8,149 nt of DNA from Alphaproteobacteria bacterium (GTDB lineage: Bacteria; Pseudomonadota; Alphaproteobacteria; JABAAW01): the NCBI GenBank assembly GCA_014238625.1, contig JABAAS010000055.1:1-8149 (forward strand), read 5' to 3'. This document shows positions 1 to 6,321 of this stretch, piece by piece (position 1 is the first letter of the stretch; each line of letters opens with the position of its first letter). The notes below the pieces were generated by a model, which was given only the letters and a program-made list of their open reading frames with translations, had not been told where the DNA came from and did not search any database. The translations under genes and the position numbers were made by a program.

Positions 1-378
1 TAGCAACTCAATTGTTTCATTATTTTCGTCTTGGCATACTATTCGATATGGTAGATTAGATCGAGGTGGCGTTATATGCTCTAAGACGGTTAGAACTATT
101 GCTACGGCTGTTATTTGCGTTTCTTTTTCTTCTACTATGTTTGTTTTATTTATATTAGACTCGCCTATATTTACTTTATGTAGACTTTTTTGCTCTGCGA
201 TATCGGCTATTGACTTTAGCTTGAGTCTTTCTCGATGAGTTTTTGGCGAATGAGCCAACAAGTCTAAGACTCTATTTCCTTCGCATAATTTTTCCAAGGC
301 TTTTTGTCTTTGCGCTCCGATGCCTTTGAGGTTTGCTATGGATGCGAATAATGGAGATAGCATATTTGGTCTAATCAT
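1..378 (-). CDS. recG: ATP-dependent DNA helicase RecG, N-terminal part (cut by window edge)
   Basis: RecG is a superfamily 2 helicase that remodels stalled replication forks and branched DNA. Only the first 126 codons are here, corresponding to the N-terminal region and the start of the wedge (OB-fold) domain. The start MIRPNMLSPLF, the helix-hairpin-like LKGIGAQRQKALEKL (about residues 18-32), VLDLLAHSPKTHRER (about 38-52) and PPRSNLPYRIVCQDE (near the end) follow the alphaproteobacterial RecG pattern. About 25 residues rich in Asn, Lys and Glu (about 65-90) between the helix region and the first OB strands look like an insertion. The ATG at 376-378 is bounded by an in-frame TAA six codons upstream, so the start cannot move far. 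No clear Shine-Dalgarno sequence precedes it. The helicase motifs lie outside the window, so the name rests on the N-terminus alone. It is transcribed divergently from pepA. Confidence 0.82.
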   Translation of the reverse strand, partial: MIRPNMLSPLFASIANLKGIGAQRQKALEKLCEGNRVLDLLAHSPKTHRERLKLKSIADIAEQKSLHKVNIGESNINKTNIVEEKETQITAVAIVLTVLEHITPPRSNLPYRIVCQDENNETIELL

Positions 379-535
379 GGCTTTAGTTTTCCGACCTTAT
401 GTGAGGAGTATAATTTTTTGTTGTAGCGTGCATCTTAGCTTGACCTATGCTTGAGGTTAATGCGAATAACGATTGAGCATAATAATTATCAACAGCCAGT
501 TCAAGCGTCTCTGGCTAGACCCAATAGGAGCATAT
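379..535. promoter_or_regulatory. Divergent recG/pepA control region
   Basis: This 157-base non-coding gap separates the two divergent genes and should hold both promoters. A perfect TATAAT lies at 409-414 on the plus strand. The overlapping bases 407-412 read TATACT on the minus strand, so one AT-rich spot could act as -10 element in both directions. A second plus-strand -10-like CATAAT lies at 478-483. A TTGACC at 440-445 looks like a -35 but has no good -10 at the usual distance. No -35 is convincing for any of these, so the assignment is tentative. Confidence 0.35.
526..530 (+). promoter_or_regulatory. Shine-Dalgarno site fixing the pepA start
   Basis: AGGAG sits five bases before the ATG at 536-538. 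It is the best ribosome binding site in the window. It argues for the ATG rather than the in-frame TTG at 473, which has no such site and would add 21 residues unlike the usual family N-terminus. Confidence 0.75.
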
Positions 536-2293
536 ATGAAGAGCCTGCCATTCGAGATAAAATTCGAGCCCTCGCCACAACTAGAGAGCTATGCAAAGAA
601 TTACCCGATTATTTTTTTATCCTGCGCTGCTGAGGCGGGAGCGCGCGAGCAGCTTCTGGACGATCTTAGCGGCGGAGCGATCAAGCGCGCGCGCGAGCAA
701 TCGTTACGCTTTAAGGGGCGTGAGGGTCAGCTACTGGATGTCTCTGGCTTTCCGCCTATCGGCAAGTTGGGTCGGATTGTTTTACTGGGCACGGAGAAGG
801 GCAAAGCAGATGAGGATAGCGATGGCGAGGATAGCGATGATGAGGATAGCGATGATGAGGATAAGGATTCGTCGGCAGTCTCGCTTTCCTCGCAGGATGA
901 GAGCGGAGTTTCGCCCCAAACTTTGCGTCATATTTTCAAGCAAGGCGCGCAGGTATTCACGCGCCTGCATGGGATAGGCTCTGGCACTTGCCTTTGGGTT
1001 TATGATGGAGCTCGAGTTTCGGACTTTATTTTATCGCCATCTGTTGCGAGCGAGGGAGCTTTGGGTGCGCTTCTTTCGAGCTACCGCTTTGACGAGTATT
1101 TGACGGAGGACGAGCACGATGAGCGTTCGATTAGATTAGAGAGCTTGTCTATCTCTGTCTCTGGCATGAACTATAGCCTTGAGGAGCTAGAGGCATCTTA
1201 TAGTTCTCGGAAATGCCTGACTTCTGGAATATTTTTTGCGCGAGATTTGGTAAACGAGCCGCCGAACGCCTTGAGTCCGCCGCGTTATGCGGAGCGCTTG
1301 CAAGAGACATTGGGTCCTTTGCCTGGTATCAAGGTTGAGGTTTTGACGGAGCAGGAGCTTTCGGCGCTGGGTTTTCGGGCTTTGCTTGCGGTGTCGCGCG
1401 CTTCCGAGCATGGAGCGCGAGTTGTTATTATTCGCTACAGCCCTCCCGAGGGCGATACTCGCGATCCGCTGGTTTTTGTTGGCAAGGGAGTTACTTTTGA
1501 CTCTGGCGGCTTGTCGCTGAAGCCTGCGAACTCGATGGAGGATATGAAGATGGACATGGGAGGCTCGGCTGCGGTTGTTGGTGCGCTTCGAGCGATTTCT
1601 GAGGGGGGCGTGCGGCGTTCTTGTGTTGGGATAGTTGGTTTAGTTGAGAACATGCCTGGGGGCAATGCGCAGCGCCCTGGGGATGTTGTTCGCACTTTGT
1701 CTGGCAAGACGGTTGAGGTTTTGAACACGGACGCGGAGGGGAGGTTAGTTTTAGCGGACTTACTATGGTATGCGCAGAGTGAGTTTCAACCTAGAGCTGT
1801 TATTGACTTGGCGACCTTGACGGGAGCGATGATAGTTGCATTGGGAGAGGAGTATGCGGGTTTTTTTGCGAACGATGATTTTCTAGCGAAGCGTTTAGAG
1901 AGTAGCTCGCGTAGTTCGCAGGAGAAGATTTGGCGACTACCGCTTGACGCTGCGTATGATTCGTTGTTGCGCTCGCCTATTGCGGATATGAAGAACATTG
2001 GCGGCGGGGGAGCTGGCTCGATTACGGCGGCGCAATTTTTGCAGCGTTTTATCAAGTCTGGCAAAAATGCAACCAAGAGTGCAACCAAGAGTGCAACCAA
2101 GAGTGCGGCGGGGGACGAGCAGGCTAAGAAGACTAAAGAGGATAAGGATGGAGTTAAAACGAGATGGGCGCATATTGACATAGCTGGAGTTACTTGGGCT
2201 ACGAAGGCGCGACTGGGTCGCCCGCGCGGCGCTTCTGGCTTTGGGGTTAGACTATTGTACGACCTTGCGTCTTCTTTTGCGGACGAGGACTAG
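536..2293 (+). CDS. pepA: Leucyl aminopeptidase (peptidase family M17)
   Basis: This cytosolic dizinc aminopeptidase removes N-terminal residues, often leucine, from peptides and takes part in peptide turnover. Residues 1-220 form the variable N-terminal domain and 225-585 the catalytic domain. The family signature NTDAEGRL is at 397-404. Metal and catalytic residues are intact: K317 and D322 (GKGVTFDSGG), K329, D340, D399, E401 and R403, with the same spacing as in E. coli PepA. The C-terminal WAHIDIAGVTW is also typical. At 585 residues it is longer than the usual roughly 500. Much of the excess comes from two low-complexity insertions: an acidic EDSDD repeat at 93-111 and a KSATKSATKS-type basic stretch at about 508-541, between the FLQRF helix and WAHIDIAG. 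Neither touches the active site. Some PepA proteins also bind DNA in Xer recombination and in transcription; nothing here shows that role. It is followed by holC, a pairing seen in many proteobacteria, and probably shares its transcript. Confidence 0.95.
   Translation: MKSLPFEIKFEPSPQLESYAKNYPIIFLSCAAEAGAREQLLDDLSGGAIKRAREQSLRFKGREGQLLDVSGFPPIGKLGRIVLLGTEKGKADEDSDGEDSDDEDSDDEDKDSSAVSLSSQDESGVSPQTLRHIFKQGAQVFTRLHGIGSGTCLWVYDGARVSDFILSPSVASEGALGALLSSYRFDEYLTEDEHDERSIRLESLSISVSGMNYSLEELEASYSSRKCLTSGIFFARDLVNEPPNALSPPRYAERLQETLGPLPGIKVEVLTEQELSALGFRALLAVSRASEHGARVVIIRYSPPEGDTRDPLVFVGKGVTFDSGGLSLKPANSMEDMKMDMGGSAAVVGALRAISEGGVRRSCVGIVGLVENMPGGNAQRPGDVVRTLSGKTVEVLNTDAEGRLVLADLLWYAQSEFQPRAVIDLATLTGAMIVALGEEYAGFFANDDFLAKRLESSSRSSQEKIWRLPLDAAYDSLLRSPIADMKNIGGGGAGSITAAQFLQRFIKSGKNATKSATKSATKSAAGDEQAKKTKEDKDGVKTRWAHIDIAGVTWATKARLGRPRGASGFGVRLLYDLASSFADED
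812..868 (+). repeat. 15-base tandem repeat in pepA encoding EDSDD
   Basis: Three units of GAGGATAGCGATGAT (812-826, with GGC at the end of the first unit, 827-841, 842-856) are followed by a partial fourth unit (857-868). The phase is in frame, giving EDSDG, EDSDD, EDSDD and EDKD at residues 93-111. The result is a highly acidic surface linker in the N-terminal domain, absent from typical PepA. The near identity of the units points to recent slippage or duplication. Confidence 0.9.
2069..2104 (+). repeat. 12-base tandem repeat in pepA encoding ATKS
   Basis: Three identical copies of GCAACCAAGAGT lie head to tail and encode ATKS three times (residues 512-523). They sit in a basic, Lys-rich insertion just before the conserved WAHIDIAG segment. 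Perfect identity, including third codon positions, indicates a young expansion. Confidence 0.93.
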
Positions 2294-2387
2294 GGTTAGA
2301 GTCTGGAGTTAGGGTTAGAGTTAGGGTTAGGGTTAGGACTAAAGTTAGAGTTAGATTCTGGTACTAGATTTAGGGTGTTAGGATTAG
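2291..2387 (+). repeat. Degenerate TTAGGG/TTAGAG hexamer tract between pepA and holC
   Basis: The tract starts in the pepA stop codon and runs to the holC start. The clearest register is 2309-2356: TTAGGG, TTAGAG, TTAGGG, TTAGGG, TTAGGA, CTAAAG, TTAGAG, TTAGAT. Looser copies lie on both sides, such as TTTAGG at 2369-2374 and TTAGGA at 2378-2383. The unit resembles the vertebrate-type telomere repeat, but here it is an internal bacterial microsatellite. Its last AGGA (2380-2383), four bases before the holC ATG, may serve as the ribosome binding site. No hairpin terminator is seen, so pepA and holC are probably cotranscribed. Confidence 0.9.
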
Positions 2388-3194
2388 ATGGAGATTCGTT
2401 TTTACGATGTTGGCAGGGGGCGTTTGCCTCGAGTTTTGCGTTTGATGTTAGAGAAGACATTATCGCGTGGCGTTCATTCGGTTGTTAGGTTTCAGCGCAG
2501 TTTTCGCGCGGCGGAGCTAGACGCGTATTTATGGAACGAGCCTATGGATGGTTTTCTTCCGCATGCTTTAGCGGACGACAGGCTTTATTCTAGCGAGGGT
2601 TCTTCTGTTCTTTTAGCTGAGCAGCCGATTATTCTGACGACGAGCAAAGAGGTAATCAACGGCGCGCGCGCTTTATTCCACTGGCAAGAGGGTAATGAAG
2701 AGGGTAGCGAAGTGGGTAATGAAGAGGCTACAAGGTTAGGAAGTTCAGGGGGGGTAGGGGGTTTAGCGGCGGACTTTCCTATTGGAGCGGATGATAATTT
2801 CGACTTATGCTGTTTTTTATTTTCGAGTGGCGATGGTGGAGAGAGGGTAGCATTGGAGTTATGGGAGAGGGCTATGCTATCAGCGAGGACATCAGCGAGG
2901 ACATCTGGGAGTGAGGGGGGGGCAGATATTTCGGTTAATTTTTGGGTTGATTCTGACGGCAGTTGGGTTAAGCGCGAGTTCACAAGCGAGGCTAAAGAGA
3001 CTAGCGAGGCTAACGAAACTAGCGAGTCTAACAAAATTAACGAGATTGGCGACAAGCAAGGGAATGTTGAGGGGAACGCTCAAGAGCAGGCTTTGGCAGC
3101 TAAAGCTTCGCCCGCGAGTAGCCCGACTGGTACCGATTCTTCGGAAGTAGCGGATGCTGGCACATTTTCGCGCAAACAAGAATCTTTACTATAG
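2388..3194 (+). CDS. holC: DNA polymerase III chi subunit, enlarged by repeats
   Basis: Chi belongs to the clamp-loader side of the replicase and, with psi, links it to single-strand binding protein. The recognisable fold is in three pieces. Residues 1-100 hold MEIRFYDV, LEKTLSRG, LDAYLWNEPMDGFLPHA and PIILTT. Residues about 136-165 hold FDLCCFLFSSGDGGERVALELW. Residues 181-196 hold ISVNFWVDSDGSWVKR, matching the family's closing strand of the type YWxxDxxGxW. Typical chi proteins have about 140-150 residues; this one has 268. The excess is low-complexity sequence: an insertion at 101-135, an SART repeat at 165-175, and a polar tail of about 70 residues after 197, rich in Ser, Glu, Asn and Ala. 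A weak AGGA lies four bases before the ATG. It follows pepA by 94 bases and is followed by a terminator. The overall match to the family is weak at sequence level but consistent from end to end and supported by the pepA neighbour. Confidence 0.82.
   Translation: MEIRFYDVGRGRLPRVLRLMLEKTLSRGVHSVVRFQRSFRAAELDAYLWNEPMDGFLPHALADDRLYSSEGSSVLLAEQPIILTTSKEVINGARALFHWQEGNEEGSEVGNEEATRLGSSGGVGGLAADFPIGADDNFDLCCFLFSSGDGGERVALELWERAMLSARTSARTSGSEGGADISVNFWVDSDGSWVKREFTSEAKETSEANETSESNKINEIGDKQGNVEGNAQEQALAAKASPASSPTGTDSSEVADAGTFSRKQESLL
2688..2723 (+). repeat. 12-base tandem repeat in holC encoding (E/V)G(N/S)E
   Basis: Three units, GAGGGTAATGAA, GAGGGTAGCGAA and GTGGGTAATGAA, differ by one to three bases and encode EGNE, EGSE and VGNE (residues 101-112). 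They begin an insertion of about 35 residues that separates two conserved blocks of chi. Confidence 0.88.
2879..2902 (+). repeat. 12-base direct repeat in holC encoding SART
   Basis: ATCAGCGAGGAC occurs twice in tandem, followed by a further ATC, and gives SARTSARTS. It lies between the LELWERA helix and the last conserved strand of chi, a loop position that can probably tolerate extra length. Confidence 0.85.
2985..3038 (+). repeat. 18-base tandem repeat in the holC tail
   Basis: Three units based on AGCGAGGCTAACGAAACT (2985-3002, 3003-3020, 3021-3038) encode SEAKET, SEANET and SESNKI from residue 200. A worn fourth unit may follow (NEIGDK). The array opens the polar C-terminal extension of HolC, just after the conserved fold ends. 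Divergence increases from the first to the last unit. Confidence 0.88.
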
Positions 3195-3216
3195 ACTCAC
3201 TCGGTTGTAGAGGACA

Positions 3217-4533
3217 TTAGCCAGCCAGACTTAGCCCTTTAGGGCTTTTTTCAATCTGGCTTGGTTCAAGCTGGCTTTGCTCAATCTGATTTGGTTCAAA
3301 CTCTGCTAGGCGTTTTTCTGCCGCCAAGCAATAATCTTTAGAGAAGTCGATACCGATGTAATTTCGTTGCAATTTTTTTGCGACGAGGCAGGTAGTTCCG
3401 AGTCCATTGAAAGGATCGAGCACGATGTCGCCTTGGTAGCTAAAGAGCTTGAGTACGCGTTGCGCGAGCTCTTGCGGGAACATTGCGGGATGCCCGTATT
3501 TAGCCATCTCGCGTTCTGGAGCTATCGACCACTTTGCATAGACCCACTTTTTGAACTCGTCGGCGGAGATATCGCTATTCTCCCTATTCTCCCCTTTTGC
3601 GCTTTCTTTTTTCAAAGAGCCTTTACAAAAGATTTCGAGGAACTCCCAAGTATACTTTAAATATGGATTACTAGGAGACTTCCAGCTCCCCCAGGCGGTA
3701 TATTTGCAGTTATAGTTATTTTTCTCCCAGAGTATTTCGCCTCTCCAGATCATTTTTTTGGCTATGAAATGCTGACTAATCATGTGATGAATGGGTATGT
3801 AGTCGGAGAAGAGGGGCTGAACATTGACGATGATTCTACCGCCGTATTTCAGAACTCTGATGCACTGATCGAAGATTGCGAACAGCTTTTCGAAGTATTT
3901 TTGCCATGCTTTATCGTCCTCGCCTTGCTGGTAGTCGAGCCCGAAGTTGTATGGCGGCGAGGTGAAAACTAGATCTATCGAGTTAGGGGGCAGTTTTTGC
4001 AAGAGACTTTCGCTATCGGCGCAAATAATTTTATCGACATATTGGGTAGGCAGCTGCTGATTTTTTTTGTCAAAGACTTCATTACCGCTCTCGTTTTTGG
4101 CATAGAAGTACTGCCCGCGTTTTTCGACTTTGGCACTGCGCCCCTTGACTTTGCGCTCTTTATTATAGTCCACATAGAGTCGCTTACCAGCCTTTATGGC
4201 GTAGCTTTTGAGTCCTTCGATTTTCGCGAGCACATTTTTAGGAATCTCCGAATCGTTTGATATTTTTCCGACCATCTCCCTGAGCTCGAAAATATCCGCC
4301 TCGTTGAGCAACAGAATAAGCGAGCCGTTGCTTTGCACGAGCATCATTTTTTTGCTATCGCAGCGTTCGTTGAATAGGACGATGGCTTTTTTGTCTTGCG
4401 GTGAGAGCGATTTAGCTTCTGTAATGGGCAAGACTTTTGCGAGTGCCTTACCAGCCAATTTTTCTTTTGGCTGCTCTTGCGGCTGCTCTTGCGGCTGCTC
4501 TTTTGGCTGCTCTTTTTGGCTTTTAGTTTTCAT
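3217..4533 (-). CDS. DNA methyltransferase, beta-type, probably N4-cytosine or N6-adenine
   Basis: The enzyme transfers a methyl group from S-adenosylmethionine to an exocyclic amino group in DNA. The catalytic motif IV, TSPPYNFGLDY (191-201), comes before the target-recognition part. The cofactor-binding motif I, VLDPFNGLGTTC (371-382), comes near the C-terminus, preceded by HPAMFPQELA (348-357). This order is the beta class. SPPY is more usual for N4-cytosine enzymes, and DPPY for N6-adenine, so cytosine is favoured but not proven. Residues about 35-165 form an N-terminal region I do not recognise, mostly charged with a short hydrophobic strand SLILLLNEADIF. The termini carry repeats: KEQPQEQPQEQ near residues 7-24 and EPxQIExS twice at 413-430. 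The ATG overlaps the cimA stop (ATGA), with no separate Shine-Dalgarno site, suggesting translational coupling. No endonuclease gene is next to it, so it looks solitary. The target sequence cannot be read from the protein. Confidence 0.9.
   Translation of the reverse strand: MKTKSQKEQPKEQPQEQPQEQPKEKLAGKALAKVLPITEAKSLSPQDKKAIVLFNERCDSKKMMLVQSNGSLILLLNEADIFELREMVGKISNDSEIPKNVLAKIEGLKSYAIKAGKRLYVDYNKERKVKGRSAKVEKRGQYFYAKNESGNEVFDKKNQQLPTQYVDKIICADSESLLQKLPPNSIDLVFTSPPYNFGLDYQQGEDDKAWQKYFEKLFAIFDQCIRVLKYGGRIIVNVQPLFSDYIPIHHMISQHFIAKKMIWRGEILWEKNNYNCKYTAWGSWKSPSNPYLKYTWEFLEIFCKGSLKKESAKGENRENSDISADEFKKWVYAKWSIAPEREMAKYGHPAMFPQELAQRVLKLFSYQGDIVLDPFNGLGTTCLVAKKLQRNYIGIDFSKDYCLAAEKRLAEFEPNQIEQSQLEPSQIEKSPKGLSLAG
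3233..3251 (+). terminator. Rho-independent terminator for pepA-holC
   Basis: AGCCC, loop TTTA, GGGCT, then six T residues (3246-3251) form a standard intrinsic terminator reading on the plus strand, 38 bases after the holC stop. An outer GCCAGA/TCTGGC pair (about 3224-3229 and 3254-3259) could extend or compete with the stem. On the minus strand there is no T-run, so it should not stop the methyltransferase transcript. It lies within the last codons of the convergent methyltransferase gene. Confidence 0.75.
3251..3300 (-). repeat. 30-base imperfect repeat at the methyltransferase 3' end
   Basis: On the plus strand, TCAATCTGGCTTGGTTCAAG (3251-3270) recurs as TCAATCTGATTTGGTTCAAA (3281-3300), a period of 30 bases with three mismatches. 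Read as coding sequence on the minus strand, the copies give EPNQIEQSQL and EPSQIEKSPK, a Gln/Glu-rich tail beyond the catalytic domain. Confidence 0.82.
4469..4516 (-). repeat. 12-base tandem repeat at the methyltransferase 5' end
   Basis: Four units of the plus-strand motif GGCTGCTCTT followed by GC or TT (4469-4480, 4481-4492, 4493-4504, 4505-4516) encode a run of EQP with Lys or Gln between copies, in the first 25 residues. Units differ only at the last two bases. The tract is close to the start codon but each unit is a multiple of three, so copy-number change would alter length and not frame. Confidence 0.92.
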
Positions 4534-6200
4534 GCTGGTTGAGAGCTTTGTTTTTCACGGAAGATCATGTAGCGATATGAATCGGCGAGAGCCTGCAGAC
4601 TAGCGACGATTATATTTGCCGAGACGCCGACGGTAGTCCAGGCTTCGCCATTTTTTCCGATGAAATCGATAGAGACTCGAGTAGTAGCTTCCGAGCCGCT
4701 AGATTTTTTTTCTGGCGGTATTATTCGCACGCGATAATCGACGAGTCGCAGTTTTGTCAGCACTGGATATTTTTCGCCCAACCCTTTGCGCAAGGCTTTA
4801 TCGAGCGCGTTGACTGGTCCGAGTGCGCTATTTGCGGCGGTGAGTTTTTCTTCGCTGCCTCCGTTTTTGCTTTCGATTAGCGAGACGACCACTTCTGATT
4901 CGATGACTTCTTCGCCCAAGGCGTTCCACCTTCTTTCGTCTGTGACGCGAAATCGCTGAATATCGAAGAACTCGTCATACAGCCCTGCTGCTTTTAGGAC
5001 GAGCAACGAGAGGCTCGCGTCAGCGTCTTCGTAGCTGTATCCTTTAGCTTCGCGTATTTTGACCTGCTCGAGCAGACTATCGATAGCCTGCGGTTTCATT
5101 TCGCTTTGGCTGTTGAGTATTTTGAGGTTATTGATTTTAGCGATAAGGTTAGCTTTCCCGGCTTGATCGGAGACGAGTATATTTCTTTGGTTTCCTACGA
5201 CTTCTGGCTCGATATGCTCGTAAGCGCGAGTATTTTTAGCGACTGCTGCGCCGTGCAAGCCGCCTTTATGAGCGAAAGCGGCGGTTCCGACATATGGGGC
5301 ATCTGCGCGTGGCACGCGGTTTATCCTATTATCGAGCAGTCGAGATAGTTCGAGCAATCGCCCGAGCTTTTTTTCTTCGACACTAGTGGCGAGCTTCATT
5401 TTGAGCATTAGGTTTGGTATTATTGCGATGAGGTCGGCATTTCCGCAACGCTCGCCTATTCCGTTTATGGTTCCCTGCACTTGAGTTGCGCCTGCTCGCA
5501 CGGCGGCGAGCGAGTTAGCGATAGCGTTGCCAGTATCGTTATGGGCGTGTATTCCTATTTTTATTTTATTTTTTGCCTCTGTTTTTACCGCTGTTTCTTC
5601 CGTCATTTTTTTACAGACTTGTCGCACGATTAGCTCGACTTCGTCTGGCATAGACCCGCCATTAGTATCGCAGAGAATGAGCCAGCTTGCGCCGCCGTCT
5701 TGTGCGCTTTTGATACATTGTAGAGCGTAGTTAGGATTGTCTTTATATCCGTCGAAGAAATGCTCGGCGTCGAACATCGAGTTGCCTTGTCCTTTTCGTT
5801 TGACGACTTCTTCGCATGATTGCCGAATGATTCGCAGATTTTCCTCTTGCGATATTTTGAGTATTTCTTCGACTTGGAAGGTAGAAGTTTTTCCGACTAT
5901 GCATGCTGCGTTGCTTTTACTATTTATGACTTGGGCGAGGCTAGGGTCGTTAGCGGCACTTTTGTTAGCCCTGCAAGTCATGCCGAATGCGATGAGTTTA
6001 GCGTGTTCGAGCTTTGGCGGTTTGAGGAAGAATTTGCTATCTGCGGGATTTGCGCCTGGCCATCCGCCTTCGATGAAATCGATACCGAATTCGTCGAGAG
6101 CTTTAGCGATGGCGTATTTATCGGATAGTGAGAAATCGATACCTGTTCCTTGCGCACCGTCGCGCAGGGTTGTATCGAAGAGGTATATTTTTTCTGCCAT
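4530..6200 (-). CDS. cimA: (R)-citramalate synthase
   Basis: CimA condenses pyruvate with acetyl-CoA to (R)-citramalate, the first step of the threonine-independent route to 2-oxobutanoate and then isoleucine. The DRE-TIM metallolyase barrel occupies about residues 1-300. It has LFDTTLRDGAQGTGIDFS (7-24, with catalytic R13 and metal-binding D14), HAHND (218-222, metal ligands H218 and H220) and the family signature NGIGERCGNADL (246-257). The GTGIDFS ending and the long GWPGANPAD loop mark the citramalate type and not 2-isopropylmalate or homocitrate synthase. GGLHGAAV (313-320) belongs to the linker region. Residues about 415-550 match the LeuA-type regulatory domain that normally senses the end product, here presumably isoleucine. 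At 556 residues the length is normal for this subfamily. It starts 119 bases after cysS with no clear Shine-Dalgarno site, and its TGA overlaps the next start codon. Confidence 0.93.
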   Translation of the reverse strand: MAEKIYLFDTTLRDGAQGTGIDFSLSDKYAIAKALDEFGIDFIEGGWPGANPADSKFFLKPPKLEHAKLIAFGMTCRANKSAANDPSLAQVINSKSNAACIVGKTSTFQVEEILKISQEENLRIIRQSCEEVVKRKGQGNSMFDAEHFFDGYKDNPNYALQCIKSAQDGGASWLILCDTNGGSMPDEVELIVRQVCKKMTEETAVKTEAKNKIKIGIHAHNDTGNAIANSLAAVRAGATQVQGTINGIGERCGNADLIAIIPNLMLKMKLATSVEEKKLGRLLELSRLLDNRINRVPRADAPYVGTAAFAHKGGLHGAAVAKNTRAYEHIEPEVVGNQRNILVSDQAGKANLIAKINNLKILNSQSEMKPQAIDSLLEQVKIREAKGYSYEDADASLSLLVLKAAGLYDEFFDIQRFRVTDERRWNALGEEVIESEVVVSLIESKNGGSEEKLTAANSALGPVNALDKALRKGLGEKYPVLTKLRLVDYRVRIIPPEKKSSGSEATTRVSIDFIGKNGEAWTTVGVSANIIVASLQALADSYRYMIFREKQSSQPA

Positions 6201-6239
6201 GTTAATTTATTTATTAATAGTTCATTTATTAGCCAAACT

Positions 6240-6299
6240 AGTTATTACAAAGCCAATTATTACGAAGTCGACTATTACGAAGCTAGTTATTACGAAGCC
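6240..6299. repeat. Four 15-base tandem repeats between cysS and cimA
   Basis: Units 6240-6254, 6255-6269, 6270-6284 and 6285-6299 follow the plus-strand pattern AGTTATTACGAAGCC, each differing by one to four bases. Worn half-copies lie at either end. The array fills most of the gap between the cysS stop and the cimA start. On the transcribed minus strand every unit contains GTAATA, giving stops in the GTAATAA-containing copies. No known operator or RNA element is recognised. It is not a CRISPR array, because there are no spacers. Confidence 0.92.
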
Positions 6300-6306
6300 A
6301 GCTATG

Positions 6307-6321
6307 AGTATAGTTTATACT
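6307..6321. other. Small inverted repeat over the cysS stop codon
   Basis: AGTATA, loop GTT, TATACT is a perfect 6-base inverted repeat overlapping the cysS stop codon (6320-6322). It is AT-only apart from one G-C pair and has no following T-run, so it is a weak hairpin and probably not a terminator. It could be a small operator-like palindrome or chance in AT-rich DNA. Confidence 0.3.

Noticed and set aside
473..535. Longer PepA starting at TTG 473
   Set aside because: No ribosome binding site precedes it, the extra 21 residues do not look like the family, and the ATG at 536 has AGGAG at ideal spacing.
782..970. Minus-strand frame with a hydrophobic ILILIIAILIIAIL stretch, like a membrane peptide
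   Set aside because: It is the antisense reading of the acidic pepA repeat; Asp and Glu codons reversed give Ile and Leu. No start signal.
2291..2387. True telomere or replicon end
   Set aside because: The tract is internal, degenerate and short, and flanked on both sides by intact genes on the same strand.
3217..4533. Complete restriction-modification system
   Set aside because: Only the methyltransferase is present; both neighbours are housekeeping genes and no endonuclease-sized unexplained frame exists in the window.
6240..6299. Possible CRISPR array
   Set aside because: The units abut directly with no spacers, are too short at 15 bases, and no cas gene is near.
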